Shown: piece after piece, positions 1 to 7,874 of the stretch
How positions within the stretch are numbered: the stretch's first letter is position 1
Layout of the letters: every line of letters begins with the position of its first letter
Assembly: GCA_020634885.1 (NCBI GenBank)
Contig: JACKAW010000002.1
Location: 552,546-616,545, forward strand
Origin: Anaerolineales bacterium
GTDB lineage: Bacteria > Chloroflexota > Anaerolineae > Anaerolineales > Villigracilaceae
Reading direction: 5' to 3'
Length of the DNA stretch: 64,000 bases
Notes under the pieces: model-generated
Databases searched by the model: none
Seen by the model: the letters and a program-made list of their open reading frames with translations, nothing else
What the model was told of the DNA's origin: nothing
Position numbers and translations under genes: made by a program

Positions 1-98
1 CCGTCGTATTACTTTTGTTGATCGGACCCGTCGGCGGTTTGGTATCCATCGTTTACGCTGTTCGCATCGAGCCGCTTAAGGCGCTAAGGTTAGGTTAG
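1..98 (+). CDS. ABC transporter permease, C-terminal end (partial)
   Basis: The reading frame is open from base 3 and ends at TAG 96-98. It encodes a hydrophobic helix followed by the ending RIEPLKALRLG. This matches the last transmembrane helix and tail of FtsX/MacB-type permeases, where an 'R.(D/E)P..ALR.E'-like tail is typical. The ATPase gene starts three bases after the stop, which supports an ABC permease-ATPase operon. Only about 31 residues are inside the window, so the substrate cannot be judged. Confidence 0.75.
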   Translation, partial: VVLLLLIGPVGGLVSIVYAVRIEPLKALRLG

Positions 99-101
99 AA
101 A

Positions 102-830
102 ATGTCGGATATTGCATTGGAAGTTCGTGATCTGGTCAAAACATTCTCTTTGGATGGCACGACCATTAACGCTGTTGATCAGGTTTCATTTCAAGTAAAG
201 TTTGGCGAGTTCGTTGCCCTGGTTGGACCCAGCGGTTCCGGCAAGACCACCTTGCTTTCCATTCTCGCCGCCCTGCTCACACCCACCAGCGGACAAGTTC
301 TCATTGATGGGCAGGATCTTTCCGCAATGAATGAAAAGACCCGCGTCAAACTGCGCCGCGAAAAGATCGGTTTTACCTTTCAGGCAAATAACCTGATTCC
401 CTTTCTCTCGGCGCGTGAGAATGTTGAATTTATGCTGCGCCTGAACGGCAAACTCGACCACGGCAGCCGCATCCGCTCCGATGAATTGCTCGCCCGTCTT
501 GGGCTTGCCGAGCGTTTACACAACCTGCCCGCCCAAATGTCCGGCGGACAGCAGCAGCGTGTAGCCATTGCCCGTGCCCTCATCCACAACCCGGCGCTTG
601 TCCTTGCAGATGAACCAACCGCCTCACTCGATACCGAGCGTGCTTTTCAGGTGGTGGAAACCTTTGCCAACCTCATCCACGAAAATGGACGCGCAGGTAT
701 CATCGTAACCCACGACCTGCGCATGTGTCAGTTCGTAGACCGTGTTTTGCAAATGCAGGACGGCAAGCTCGTGCGTGTGTATGATAATAAAAAAGAGATC
801 ATGGAATTGGCAACCGCCACCATCCACTAA
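102..830 (+). CDS. ABC transporter ATP-binding protein (LolD/MacB-like)
   Basis: This is a 242-residue nucleotide-binding subunit that would power the permease encoded just upstream. Walker A (GPSGSGKTT) is at residues 42-50. The signature MSGGQQQRVAIARAL lies near 145-160 and Walker B with the D-loop (LVLADEPTASLD) follows at about 165-178. The length and the intact signature fit the LolD/MacB/FtsE group, which pairs with FtsX-type permeases that export lipids, peptides or drugs or drive cell-wall hydrolases. The gene is tightly coupled to the upstream permease. No periplasmic adaptor gene is visible in the window, so the substrate is unknown. Confidence 0.9.
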   Translation: MSDIALEVRDLVKTFSLDGTTINAVDQVSFQVKFGEFVALVGPSGSGKTTLLSILAALLTPTSGQVLIDGQDLSAMNEKTRVKLRREKIGFTFQANNLIPFLSARENVEFMLRLNGKLDHGSRIRSDELLARLGLAERLHNLPAQMSGGQQQRVAIARALIHNPALVLADEPTASLDTERAFQVVETFANLIHENGRAGIIVTHDLRMCQFVDRVLQMQDGKLVRVYDNKKEIMELATATIH

Positions 831-967
831 CCTGTTCATCAAAATTAATTAGACTCTAACGGTTTCCCTTGCTAACGAAAACGACAATTAAACGGCGGAT
901 TCTTGCAGTCTTGGCTTTGGTTTGCAGGAAAAAACCTTTAGGGTCTGACTACAGTAGAGAAAAAAAT

Positions 968-1008
968 AAAAAGTCGTCCAAAGAGATTTGCTCTTTGGAC
1001 GACTTTTT
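968..1008. terminator. Bidirectional intrinsic terminator after glnA
   Basis: A near-perfect hairpin (GTCGTCCAAAGAG / CTCTTTGGACGAC) has an A-run before it and a T-run after it, so it can terminate in both directions. It lies between the ABC operon (plus strand) and glnA (minus strand). The segment 831-967 shows no convincing gene. Confidence 0.85.
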
Positions 1009-1026
1009 GCTTGTTACTTAATATTC

Positions 1027-2370
1027 TTACGCCGTTTCGAGGTAACGATTGATCTCGTAATCGGTCACACGCAGGCGGAAATCATCCCACTCTTCCAATT
1101 TGGCGCGCATGTATGCATCGAAAAGGTAGCTGCCGAATGCAGATTTGATTACCTCGTTCTTTTCCAACTCAGCCAAAGATTCAGCCAGAGAGCCTGGCAA
1201 TTCAGAAACGCCCATTTTGGTACGCTCTTCCTTGTTGAGGTGATACAAGTTGATGTTATTCAACGCCTTGGGCGGGGTCATCTTCTTATCCACGCCGTCG
1301 AGTGCGGCGGCGAGCATGGCGGTGAACGCCAAATACGGGTTGGACGAAGGATCGGGGAAGCGCAACTCAGCGCGGACAGCCTTATCGCGTCCTTCGGTAT
1401 AGCGCGGAATGCGAATGAGCGCCGAACGGTTCTGCTGCGCCCAGCCGATATACACAGGCGCTTCATACCCGGGAACCAGACGCTTGTACGAGTTCACCGT
1501 GGGCGCCACCACACCCGCGAGAGCGCGCGCATGTTCAAGCTGACCAGCAATGAAAGAATATGCCAGCGGGGAGAGTTTGGCTTCGTCTTTTGCATCGAAG
1601 AATAAATTGTTGCCGGTCTTGGTATCGAACAGCGATTGATGGCAGTGCATTCCAGACCCGTTAATGCCGTGAACAGGCTTGGGCATGAACGATGCCACCA
1701 GCCCATGCTGGGCGGCAATCGCCTTCACCGTGTACTTAAGCGTCAGGACGTTATCCGCAGCCTTGAGCGCGTCTGCGAAGCGGAAATCGATCTCATGCTG
1801 ACCAAGCGCTACTTCGTGATGACCCACTTCCACATCCAGCCCCATCTGATCGAGGGCATCCATCAATGCGGTGCGTACCACCACAGCTTCATCAAAAGAG
1901 GAGAAATCAAAATACCCGCCGAGATCGTGGGGGACGGGGTGAACGCCGTTGGTGGTCACATCACCCTTGAAGAGGAAAAATTCCGGCTCAGGACCAATGT
2001 TGAACTTCCAGCCGCGTTCAGCGATCTTTGCAAGAATACGCTTCAACGCGCCGCGAGGGTCGCCTTCAAACGGCTCACCGGCGGGGGTGTAAATATCGCA
2101 GAACACACGCGCGCGGCGAGAATCAGGCGAAGACCACGGCAGCACTACATAGGTATCGGGGTCTACCTTCAGGCGCATATCGCTTTCTTGAATGCGCGCA
2201 AAACCTTCGACAGACGAACCATCGAACCAGGCGCCGTCTTTCAATACATCTTCAAGATGGCGGATGGGCATATCCACGCTTTTGACTGCACCGAGCACAT
2301 CTGTGAATTGGAGTGAAAGGAACTTGACATTATCTTCCTTCACCCGCTTGAGTAGATCTTTACTGTCCAT
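1027..2370 (-). CDS. glnA: Type I glutamine synthetase
   Basis: The enzyme makes glutamine from glutamate, ammonia and ATP and is the central step of nitrogen assimilation. The 447-residue protein carries DGSSVEGF, the metal-site segment GPEPEFFLF, NGSGMHCHQSL, the ATP/glutamate-site segment PTVNSYKRLVPGYEAPV, and RIPRY followed by RAELRFPDPSSNPYLAF. The length and the tail order (NLYHL..EE, then GSYLFDAY) resemble the shorter GSI-alpha type of Firmicutes and Thermotoga. A Tyr is present in the NLY segment, where the adenylylated Tyr lies in GSI-beta, but the flanks differ, so control by adenylylation is doubtful. The start has AAAGGAG nine bases upstream. The DMT exporter gene ends 17 bases upstream, so the two may be co-transcribed. 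Confidence 0.96.
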   Translation of the reverse strand: MDSKDLLKRVKEDNVKFLSLQFTDVLGAVKSVDMPIRHLEDVLKDGAWFDGSSVEGFARIQESDMRLKVDPDTYVVLPWSSPDSRRARVFCDIYTPAGEPFEGDPRGALKRILAKIAERGWKFNIGPEPEFFLFKGDVTTNGVHPVPHDLGGYFDFSSFDEAVVVRTALMDALDQMGLDVEVGHHEVALGQHEIDFRFADALKAADNVLTLKYTVKAIAAQHGLVASFMPKPVHGINGSGMHCHQSLFDTKTGNNLFFDAKDEAKLSPLAYSFIAGQLEHARALAGVVAPTVNSYKRLVPGYEAPVYIGWAQQNRSALIRIPRYTEGRDKAVRAELRFPDPSSNPYLAFTAMLAAALDGVDKKMTPPKALNNINLYHLNKEERTKMGVSELPGSLAESLAELEKNEVIKSAFGSYLFDAYMRAKLEEWDDFRLRVTDYEINRYLETA

Positions 2371-2387
2371 ATTTTTTCTCCTTTTGA

Positions 2388-3311
2388 TTATTCGATCTCT
2401 TCAGGAATTGCCAGTGCTTCTTTTGATGTTTGTTTTGAAAGGTTGATCATGACAACCGCCCCAATAATGATAGCAGATGACACGGCAATTCGCGCGTTCA
2501 GTTCTTCACCGGCAAACGCCCAACCAAGTAGAACCGCCACCACCGGATTTACATACGCATAGGTTGAAGTGAGAGAAACCGGCGCATTCAGGATGAGCCA
2601 GCCATAGGATACGAAACCAACCAACGAACCGAATGTGATGAGATACAGCAACCCCCACCACGAGCGCATCGAAACGTCTGAGAAGCTGAACCCACCCAGT
2701 TCGCCTGTTGCTACACTGACAATGAAAAGCGCCGCCGCCCCAGCCAGCATTTGCATCCCTGTAGACATTAATGTGGATTTTGGCATATCTGCGCCGCGCG
2801 CATAAATGGAGCCCATTGCCCAAAGGATCGGCGCAAGTAACAGCATGATGATCCCTAAAGAATTAAAGTCATGTTGGGCTCCTGCAACCTCTCCCGGTCC
2901 GACCAATATAAATACCCCGCCGAACCCCAGCAGCAAGCCGACAATTGCCTGCCATGAGGGTTTGCTGCCACCAGAACGCATGGCTTCAAATAACACTAGC
3001 CAAAATGGGGAGGTGGTGATCATCAGCGCGGCGATCCCGGAAGGGACGCTCTTCTCGGCGAGGCTTACAAAGCCGTTACCGCCCACTAGCAATAGTGAGC
3101 CCACAATGGCGGCGGCTTTCCAATTGCTTTTGGTGGGGCGTGGGTCACCTGCCATGTTTCGCCAGATGACGAGGATCAACCCGGAGGCTAAAAATCTCAG
3201 GGAGGCTTGTAAAAATGGTGGAATGGTTTCCACGGCAAAACGAATTGCAAGGTAGGTGGATCCCCAGACGATCCATAACGCGATGAGTGCTGTCCAAATT
3301 TTTGTTTTCAT
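2388..3311 (-). CDS. EamA/DMT-family exporter (YedA-like)
   Basis: This inner-membrane protein of about 307 residues has ten hydrophobic segments arranged as two EamA repeats. It begins MKTKIWTALIALWIVWGSTY and continues AIRFAVETIPPF, a pattern typical of YedA-like drug/metabolite exporters. I place the start at 3311, because AAGGA lies five to six bases upstream. A longer frame reaching 3371 would run through an inverted repeat. glnA follows 17 bases downstream, which suggests a link with amino-acid export, but the substrate is not known. Confidence 0.88.
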   Translation of the reverse strand: MKTKIWTALIALWIVWGSTYLAIRFAVETIPPFLQASLRFLASGLILVIWRNMAGDPRPTKSNWKAAAIVGSLLLVGGNGFVSLAEKSVPSGIAALMITTSPFWLVLFEAMRSGGSKPSWQAIVGLLLGFGGVFILVGPGEVAGAQHDFNSLGIIMLLLAPILWAMGSIYARGADMPKSTLMSTGMQMLAGAAALFIVSVATGELGGFSFSDVSMRSWWGLLYLITFGSLVGFVSYGWLILNAPVSLTSTYAYVNPVVAVLLGWAFAGEELNARIAVSSAIIIGAVVMINLSKQTSKEALAIPEEIE

Positions 3312-3330
3312 TTTTTCCTTATGTTTTACT

Positions 3331-3393
3331 CTAGTGCCCAAACAACATGAAGAAGTAGGGTTACCCATCAATTTAAGGTTGTTTGGGTACTAG
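3331..3393. repeat. Inverted repeat in the exporter leader
   Basis: Arms CTAGTGCCCAAACAAC (3331-3346) and GTTGTTTGGGTACTAG (3378-3393) pair over 15 of 16 positions. An inner GGGTTACCC is also self-complementary. The element would form a long stem-loop in the 5' leader of the EamA gene, about 20 bases upstream of the start codon. It has no T-run, so it is more likely a regulatory leader, an operator or a mobile repeat than a terminator. Confidence 0.5.
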
Positions 3394-3423
3394 GGGTGGA
3401 ATTCGTCAGGCTACCAGCCTGAC

Positions 3424-4284
3424 CTATAGACCATGCATAGATAGTTCTCTTGCAAGGATCGCTTTCTTTCTTGCGGAACCGTATAAGTAATTGCCATATT
3501 CGCCGCTCTTGCGAATAACCCGATGGCACGGAATTAGATACGCGATAGGGTTATCTCCCACGGCACTGCCTACGGCTCGAACGGCTCGCGGGTTTCCAAT
3601 GGCGGCGGCGATCTGCTCGTAGGTGGTTAGTGCGCCGGTTGGGATGTTCAACAGCGCTTCCCAAACTTTGATCTGGAAATTTGTCCCGCGCAGGTGAAGT
3701 TTAAGAGGCGTTTCTGCCCCAACATCCAGAAAGATGCGGTTAACCAGTGGTGCAGTGGCTGTGTAATCTTCCATTACATTTGCCTGCTTCCAATGTCCCA
3801 TGAGTCCGTCTATCGTCCTGCCTTCGTTGCCATCCACAAAACCGAGGTGGCAGATGCCCCGGTCTGTGGCGGCGATAAGGCATTTGCCGAACGGGGTGGG
3901 GTGAATGCCGTAGCGGATGTTCACTCCCACGCCGCGCGATTTATATTCGCCGGGTGTGACGGCTTCGGTGTTGACGAAAAGATCATGGAGCCGCCCCAAG
4001 CTTGAAAGTCCGGTTTGATGCGTGGTTTCGAGTAAATTCTCAGACTGGTCGAGAAATCCCTTCGCTTGTTCCTTTGTCAAAAATTGCATAAAGCGTTTGG
4101 GGCTGATGCCTGCCCAGCGTGTGAACAGACGTTGAAAGTGGTACTCGCTCAAACCGACGGCGGAGGCGATCTCTGCAAGTTCGGGCTGCTGCTGAAGATT
4201 TGTTTCGATGTATTGAATCGCTTGTTCGATCAATTGATAATGCTGTAGCGGTGCAAGTTTTTCGTCTTGGGGGTCTGTATCCAT
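3424..4284 (-). CDS. AraC-type HTH / methylated-DNA-cysteine methyltransferase (Ada-like, no zinc domain)
   Basis: This is probably a suicide DNA-repair and regulatory protein that removes alkyl groups from O6-alkylguanine and senses the damage. An AraC helix-turn-helix (ELAEIASAVGLSEYHFQRLF) lies in the first 100 residues. A methyltransferase domain follows, with the active-site PCHRVI (Cys near residue 253). The N-terminal four-cysteine Ada zinc domain that repairs phosphotriesters is absent. The preferred start is 4284, because GGAG lies six bases upstream. An upstream ATG at 4353 has no ribosome site and follows directly on a terminator. The gene sits just downstream of the 6S-like RNA. 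Confidence 0.88.
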   Translation of the reverse strand: MDTDPQDEKLAPLQHYQLIEQAIQYIETNLQQQPELAEIASAVGLSEYHFQRLFTRWAGISPKRFMQFLTKEQAKGFLDQSENLLETTHQTGLSSLGRLHDLFVNTEAVTPGEYKSRGVGVNIRYGIHPTPFGKCLIAATDRGICHLGFVDGNEGRTIDGLMGHWKQANVMEDYTATAPLVNRIFLDVGAETPLKLHLRGTNFQIKVWEALLNIPTGALTTYEQIAAAIGNPRAVRAVGSAVGDNPIAYLIPCHRVIRKSGEYGNYLYGSARKKAILARELSMHGL

Positions 4285-4353
4285 CTCACTCTCCATTTCT
4301 TGGCGGAGATTGTATTTGGGTAAGCGGGCATATGCGACCCGTTTCTTGCTCAT

Positions 4354-4394
4354 TAAAAAAACGGAATGTTCAATAATGGAACATTCCGTTTCAT
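4354..4394 (-). terminator. Intrinsic terminator of the 6S-like RNA
   Basis: Arms ACGGAATGTTC and GAACATTCCGT are followed, on the minus strand, by a run of seven T. The hairpin lies immediately after the rod-shaped RNA and before the Ada-like gene, so it marks the 3' end of a transcript starting near 4580. Confidence 0.85.
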
Positions 4395-4395
4395 G

Positions 4396-4580
4396 ATTGC
4401 GTACCCCGCCTGTGCCGTGTACCGCTGGGTTTTGAACCTGCTATTGCAGGTGGGTTCCTACCTAGCAACGCCGCCTTGGCTCAGGCCTATCGCGTTGTTA
4501 CTGTGAAGTTAAGAACCCTTTTCGTGTGTATTGGCTCAAAACGTAGGGGCGGCATCACGAACACCGCAGGGTATGATTTT
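4396..4580 (-). ncRNA. ssrS: 6S RNA candidate
   Basis: The minus strand can fold into one long irregular hairpin of about 180 nt, the size and shape of 6S RNA, which mimics an open promoter and binds sigma-70 RNA polymerase. The closing stem is UACCCUGC (4566-4573) with GCGGGGUA (4402-4409), eight pairs. Going inward, UGU/ACA, CGUG/CACG, CCGC/GCGG, UUUUGAGCC/GGUUCAAAA and GGGUUCUUA/UAGGAACCC all pair. A large bubble lies between the last two, and its 3' strand can form the small hairpin CCUGC-AAUA-GCAGG, as described for 6S RNAs. The apical stem AACAACGC/GCGUUGCU closes the top. An intrinsic terminator follows and a TATAAA box lies upstream. The family call rests on fold and context, not on a covariance search. 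Confidence 0.72.
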
Positions 4581-4640
4581 TATACCATATTCCATGGTGC
4601 AAGAAAAGATAATCATTAAGATGGTCGTTTTGAGAATAAG

Positions 4641-4669
4641 TTGCTTTTCACGTTGTTTTGTGCTAGTCT
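4641..4669 (+). promoter_or_regulatory. Sigma-70-type promoter of the lysozyme gene
   Basis: TTGCTT at 4641-4646 and TAGTCT at 4664-4669 are separated by 17 bases, with TGC just before the -10 box (extended -10). It lies 40 bases upstream of the chosen start at 4710, which argues against the longer frame starting at 4641. Confidence 0.6.
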
Positions 4670-4709
4670 GAAATTTGAAGCGTTTCTTAACCAATCAAAG
4701 GAGCATATG

Positions 4710-5735
4710 ATGGATCTGGTGCATGGTGTAGATGTCAGTTACTGGGAGCCGCGCGTAGATTGGCAAAAGTTGCGCGCGCAGAATTTTAAATTTGCTTTGA
4801 TCCGTGCAACATCTGGTGTTGGGTATGTAGACCCAAAGTTTAAATCTCACTGGGAGGGCGCCCGCAAAGAGGGTCTCTTGCGCGGGGCATATCATTATTT
4901 GATCGCCAACCAAGACCCAAAACAACAGGCAGACCTGTTTATTTCTACGATTAGTGCAGATCGGGGTGAACTTCCGCCTATTATTGATCTGGAAGATAAA
5001 TACAACGAGAATGCCACGAACGCAAAGATCATCGATACCTGTAAAGCGATCCTTGATCGTGTAGAGAAGGCATTTGGGGTTAAGCCGATGATCTACTCAC
5101 GGACTCAATACCTGAATGTGCATGTTTCTCGCAGCGGCAAGGCGCCTTCGTGGGCGAAGGATTATCCGCTTTGGCTGGCGCAGTACCCATATGTATTTGA
5201 CCCCAAGATGCACCCCAACAAGAACATGCCCACACAAGCGGTCGGCTGGCAGGATTGGAAGTTCTGGCAATATGCCGAGACGACCATTGTTGACGGTGTG
5301 ACCAATGACAGCGGGCAGCCCACCGAATGTGACCTGAACTGGTTTCGCGGCACCGAGGCGGATCTTTATGCCTTTGCCAATATCAAACCGAAGGAACCTG
5401 CAACTTATACGGTGAAAGCAGGGGATACATTCAGCGCGATTGCTGGGAAATACAATATTACGGTGGATGAACTGCTGGCTGCTAATCCTGATATTCCTGC
5501 GGCGGGGACGAAACTTTCAGTCCCTGTACCTACTATTTCCAAACCAGTCGTCGTGGATAATGCCACTGTGAATAAGGCGAACTCATCCACGCGCACGCAT
5601 ACTGTAAAGGCTGGCGATTCGATGGGTACGATTGCCCGCAAATACGGTGTGACAGTGGAGGCGATCTTAGCCTTGAACCCGGGGCTGACCAACCCGAACC
5701 TGATCTATGTCGATCAGGTGATCGTTATTCCGTAA
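4710..5735 (+). CDS. GH25 lysozyme with two C-terminal LysM domains
   Basis: The product is a muramidase that cleaves peptidoglycan. The N-terminal GH25 domain (about 1-215) opens with HGVDVSYWEP and contains the catalytic IIDLEDKY segment. Two LysM peptidoglycan-binding modules follow at about 232-272 (YTVKAGDTFSAIAGKYN) and 296-341 (HTVKAGDSMGTIARKYG). AAAGGAG lies six bases before the ATG at 4710. No signal peptide or membrane helix is visible, so export would need a holin-like, phage-like or non-classical route, or cell lysis. It has its own promoter and terminator and so appears monocistronic. It could be a domesticated endolysin. Confidence 0.9.
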   Translation: MDLVHGVDVSYWEPRVDWQKLRAQNFKFALIRATSGVGYVDPKFKSHWEGARKEGLLRGAYHYLIANQDPKQQADLFISTISADRGELPPIIDLEDKYNENATNAKIIDTCKAILDRVEKAFGVKPMIYSRTQYLNVHVSRSGKAPSWAKDYPLWLAQYPYVFDPKMHPNKNMPTQAVGWQDWKFWQYAETTIVDGVTNDSGQPTECDLNWFRGTEADLYAFANIKPKEPATYTVKAGDTFSAIAGKYNITVDELLAANPDIPAAGTKLSVPVPTISKPVVVDNATVNKANSSTRTHTVKAGDSMGTIARKYGVTVEAILALNPGLTNPNLIYVDQVIVIP

Positions 5736-5743
5736 ACTATGTG

Positions 5744-5783
5744 AAACAAATCTCCCCGCCTTGAGCGACGGGGAGATTTGTTT
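5744..5783 (+). terminator. Intrinsic terminator after the lysozyme gene
   Basis: A 15-bp stem (AAACAAATCTCCCCG / CGGGGAGATTTGTTT) starts nine bases after the stop codon. Confidence 0.85.
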
Positions 5784-5827
5784 ATGTTATCCTTTAAATG
5801 AAACTGCAATCTACATTGATGAATTGA

Positions 5828-7837
5828 ATGGATAGGATGGAGCCAATGGAAGAGAAAAGTTTGGAGCAAGTTTCCCTGAACAAAACCGAGCACAGGCTGC
5901 ATTTTGCGCAAGCCGTGGCAGATGCGCAGTACCTGGTCATTTATGCCTCAACGAATTGCCCAAATGACATCAACCCTGTAAATATTGAAAAATTAGCTGC
6001 CATGCGCAAGCGGATGGAAAACGGCGAAGAGGTAACAGCCCAGGAAGAGGCGGAATTTTGGGTGAACTATCAAGAGGTTTGGAATTTGGTGAAGCCGGTC
6101 ACTGCCGAGAGTGTGAAAGCCAACCTGCCTACTGAAAGTACCCTGGCAGGAAAGTTGTTTGCCAGACTGCCCTCGATTGCATGGTGGTTTGGAGTATCTC
6201 CTACAAGCAAAGCTGGCAAAGCCGCCAGTTGGTTCAGCTTTCAGACCGTTGTTATTTTGATCCTGCTTGTTATTTTGCAGGCGTACTGGGTGGTGGGGAA
6301 TCAACTGATCACCCAGTTGGCAACCCTGCTGCAACAGGAAGCAGAGATCAATGCGCAACTGGTTCAGACCGAGCGGGATTACAGTGCGCTGGAAGTACTT
6401 TACAAACAAGGTGAAATCGATACCGAAAATTACAAGGCGACAGGTGAATATTCCTTTTATAGCAGCCCGGATTGGGAACGTGATATTCTGGAGAACACTG
6501 CCAAACGGCGGCAATTGGAAAAAGACCTGGAATTGCTCAAAACCCAACTTGAGCGGAATTCATCCATTTTGCTGGTTTGGAGTAAGCCGTGGAACTGGTT
6601 GATACAGAATGATCTTGTATCTGCCGAGGCATTGATCCCTGTGACCGGCGCAGATGCCGCCTCATCTAATTTGACGACAAAGGATGAATATGAACTACGG
6701 ATCGCCAGCCTTCGAGCTCGGATCGCTGCCATTGATGACTATCTCGCATCAGACCCCGATGGCGAGAACGAAGCGCAACTCCTAAACAGTAAATATGATC
6801 CTGAGATAAAAAACAACGAAGAACAGCTTGGCGCCTTGTATGCAGAGAATAGTGGGTTGTATGTGCGTGAAGCTGAGATTCAGAGTCAGATCGATGATAT
6901 TCAATCTCAACTTGATGCGATCTCAAGCGGAGAATCCACCATTGAACAGGTCACGAGCGATCTGACCGCCCAGCTCACCGGCTTGAAAACGCAAAAAAAC
7001 ACACTGGAGCAAAAGGTCAACGAGATCAGTGGGCAGATCACCACTGCCACAGCCGAAGCTGAAGCGGATGTGAGCGCATTGCAGGCGCAGCTTGCCGGTT
7101 TGCAGACAGAACAAAAAACCGTTTTGGCACAGATCAGCAAGATCGAAAACCAATTGAAGGCGATCTCGGGGAATACGGACACGTTGAAGGAATTGAACAC
7201 TGAGTTGGATGTGCTCAATGCCCGCAAAAAATTCAATAACGAGCAAATTCAAACGATTCAGGTGAAGAATGAAAAACTGCTCGAACAGCGTATTCCCGGC
7301 GGGCAGATCGTGAACCAGTGGCGCGAAGAAAAACAACGGCTGGAAGATGACCTGCGCTCCTTGGAGCGTCAGGCACAGGCAGATGCGAGACGTGAAAGCT
7401 CGCGTCAGGCTCAGTTGGCGGGTAGTTTTGTGTTGGTGGTTCTGCAAAGCTATTTATTGCCGCTGCTTTACGGTATTTTAGGCGCCAGCAGTTATGTATT
7501 GCGGACGCTTTCCCAGCAGATCAAATCCGTCACGTTCTCAGAAGAGAGCCGTCTGCAAAACCCCGTTCGTATTTCATTGGGGGCATTGGCTGGAATCATG
7601 GTTGCATTCCTTTTGCCCACCGATGAATCGACATCGTTCTTCGGATCGATCTCGCCGCTGGCGTTGGCATTTTTGGTTGGGTATAACATTGAGTTCTTCT
7701 TTGCGATCATGGACTTTTTGTTGAACAGGGTCAAGGATTTTCTCGAAAAATCCTCATCGACAACTGAACCCGCGGCACAAGATGAAGCGTCTGCGCCGAA
7801 GCCAAAGACAAATAAGGACGAGCCGCTCAAAGAATAA
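5828..7837 (+). CDS. Large coiled-coil membrane protein, function unknown
   Basis: I do not recognise a family. The 669-residue protein has a soluble N-terminus, a hydrophobic helix near 135-155 (FQTVVILILLVILQAYWVV) and a long heptad-rich region at about 155-520 rich in Gln, Glu and Leu. Two or three C-terminal hydrophobic helices follow at about 535-640, then a charged Pro/Lys tail. The layout suggests a membrane-anchored spacer with a large extracytoplasmic or cytoplasmic coiled coil. Three in-frame ATGs (5828, 5837, 5846) are possible. GGAG three bases before the third makes 5846 credible too. It stands alone between two terminators. Confidence 0.75.
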   Translation: MDRMEPMEEKSLEQVSLNKTEHRLHFAQAVADAQYLVIYASTNCPNDINPVNIEKLAAMRKRMENGEEVTAQEEAEFWVNYQEVWNLVKPVTAESVKANLPTESTLAGKLFARLPSIAWWFGVSPTSKAGKAASWFSFQTVVILILLVILQAYWVVGNQLITQLATLLQQEAEINAQLVQTERDYSALEVLYKQGEIDTENYKATGEYSFYSSPDWERDILENTAKRRQLEKDLELLKTQLERNSSILLVWSKPWNWLIQNDLVSAEALIPVTGADAASSNLTTKDEYELRIASLRARIAAIDDYLASDPDGENEAQLLNSKYDPEIKNNEEQLGALYAENSGLYVREAEIQSQIDDIQSQLDAISSGESTIEQVTSDLTAQLTGLKTQKNTLEQKVNEISGQITTATAEAEADVSALQAQLAGLQTEQKTVLAQISKIENQLKAISGNTDTLKELNTELDVLNARKKFNNEQIQTIQVKNEKLLEQRIPGGQIVNQWREEKQRLEDDLRSLERQAQADARRESSRQAQLAGSFVLVVLQSYLLPLLYGILGASSYVLRTLSQQIKSVTFSEESRLQNPVRISLGALAGIMVAFLLPTDESTSFFGSISPLALAFLVGYNIEFFFAIMDFLLNRVKDFLEKSSSTTEPAAQDEASAPKPKTNKDEPLKE

Positions 7838-7841
7838 TAAA

Positions 7842-7871
7842 AAATCCCCTGAAGAATTCTTCAGGGGATTT
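7842..7871. terminator. Bidirectional terminator between convergent genes
   Basis: A perfect palindrome of 30 bases (arms AAATCCCCTGAAGAA / TTCTTCAGGGGATTT) is flanked by A- and T-rich runs. It serves the coiled-coil gene and asnS, which converge here. Confidence 0.85.
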
Positions 7872-7874
7872 GCT

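Noticed and set aside
871..960. Possible start of a membrane protein (LTKTTIKRRILAVLALVC)
   Set aside because: The frame begins with TTG, has no ribosome site and runs into a half copy of the AACCTTTAGGGTCT hairpin and then the glnA terminator. At most it is a decayed fragment.
1636..2316. Plus-strand frame of 226 residues opposite glnA
   Set aside because: It is the complement of the conserved glnA gene, without start signal or recognisable domain.
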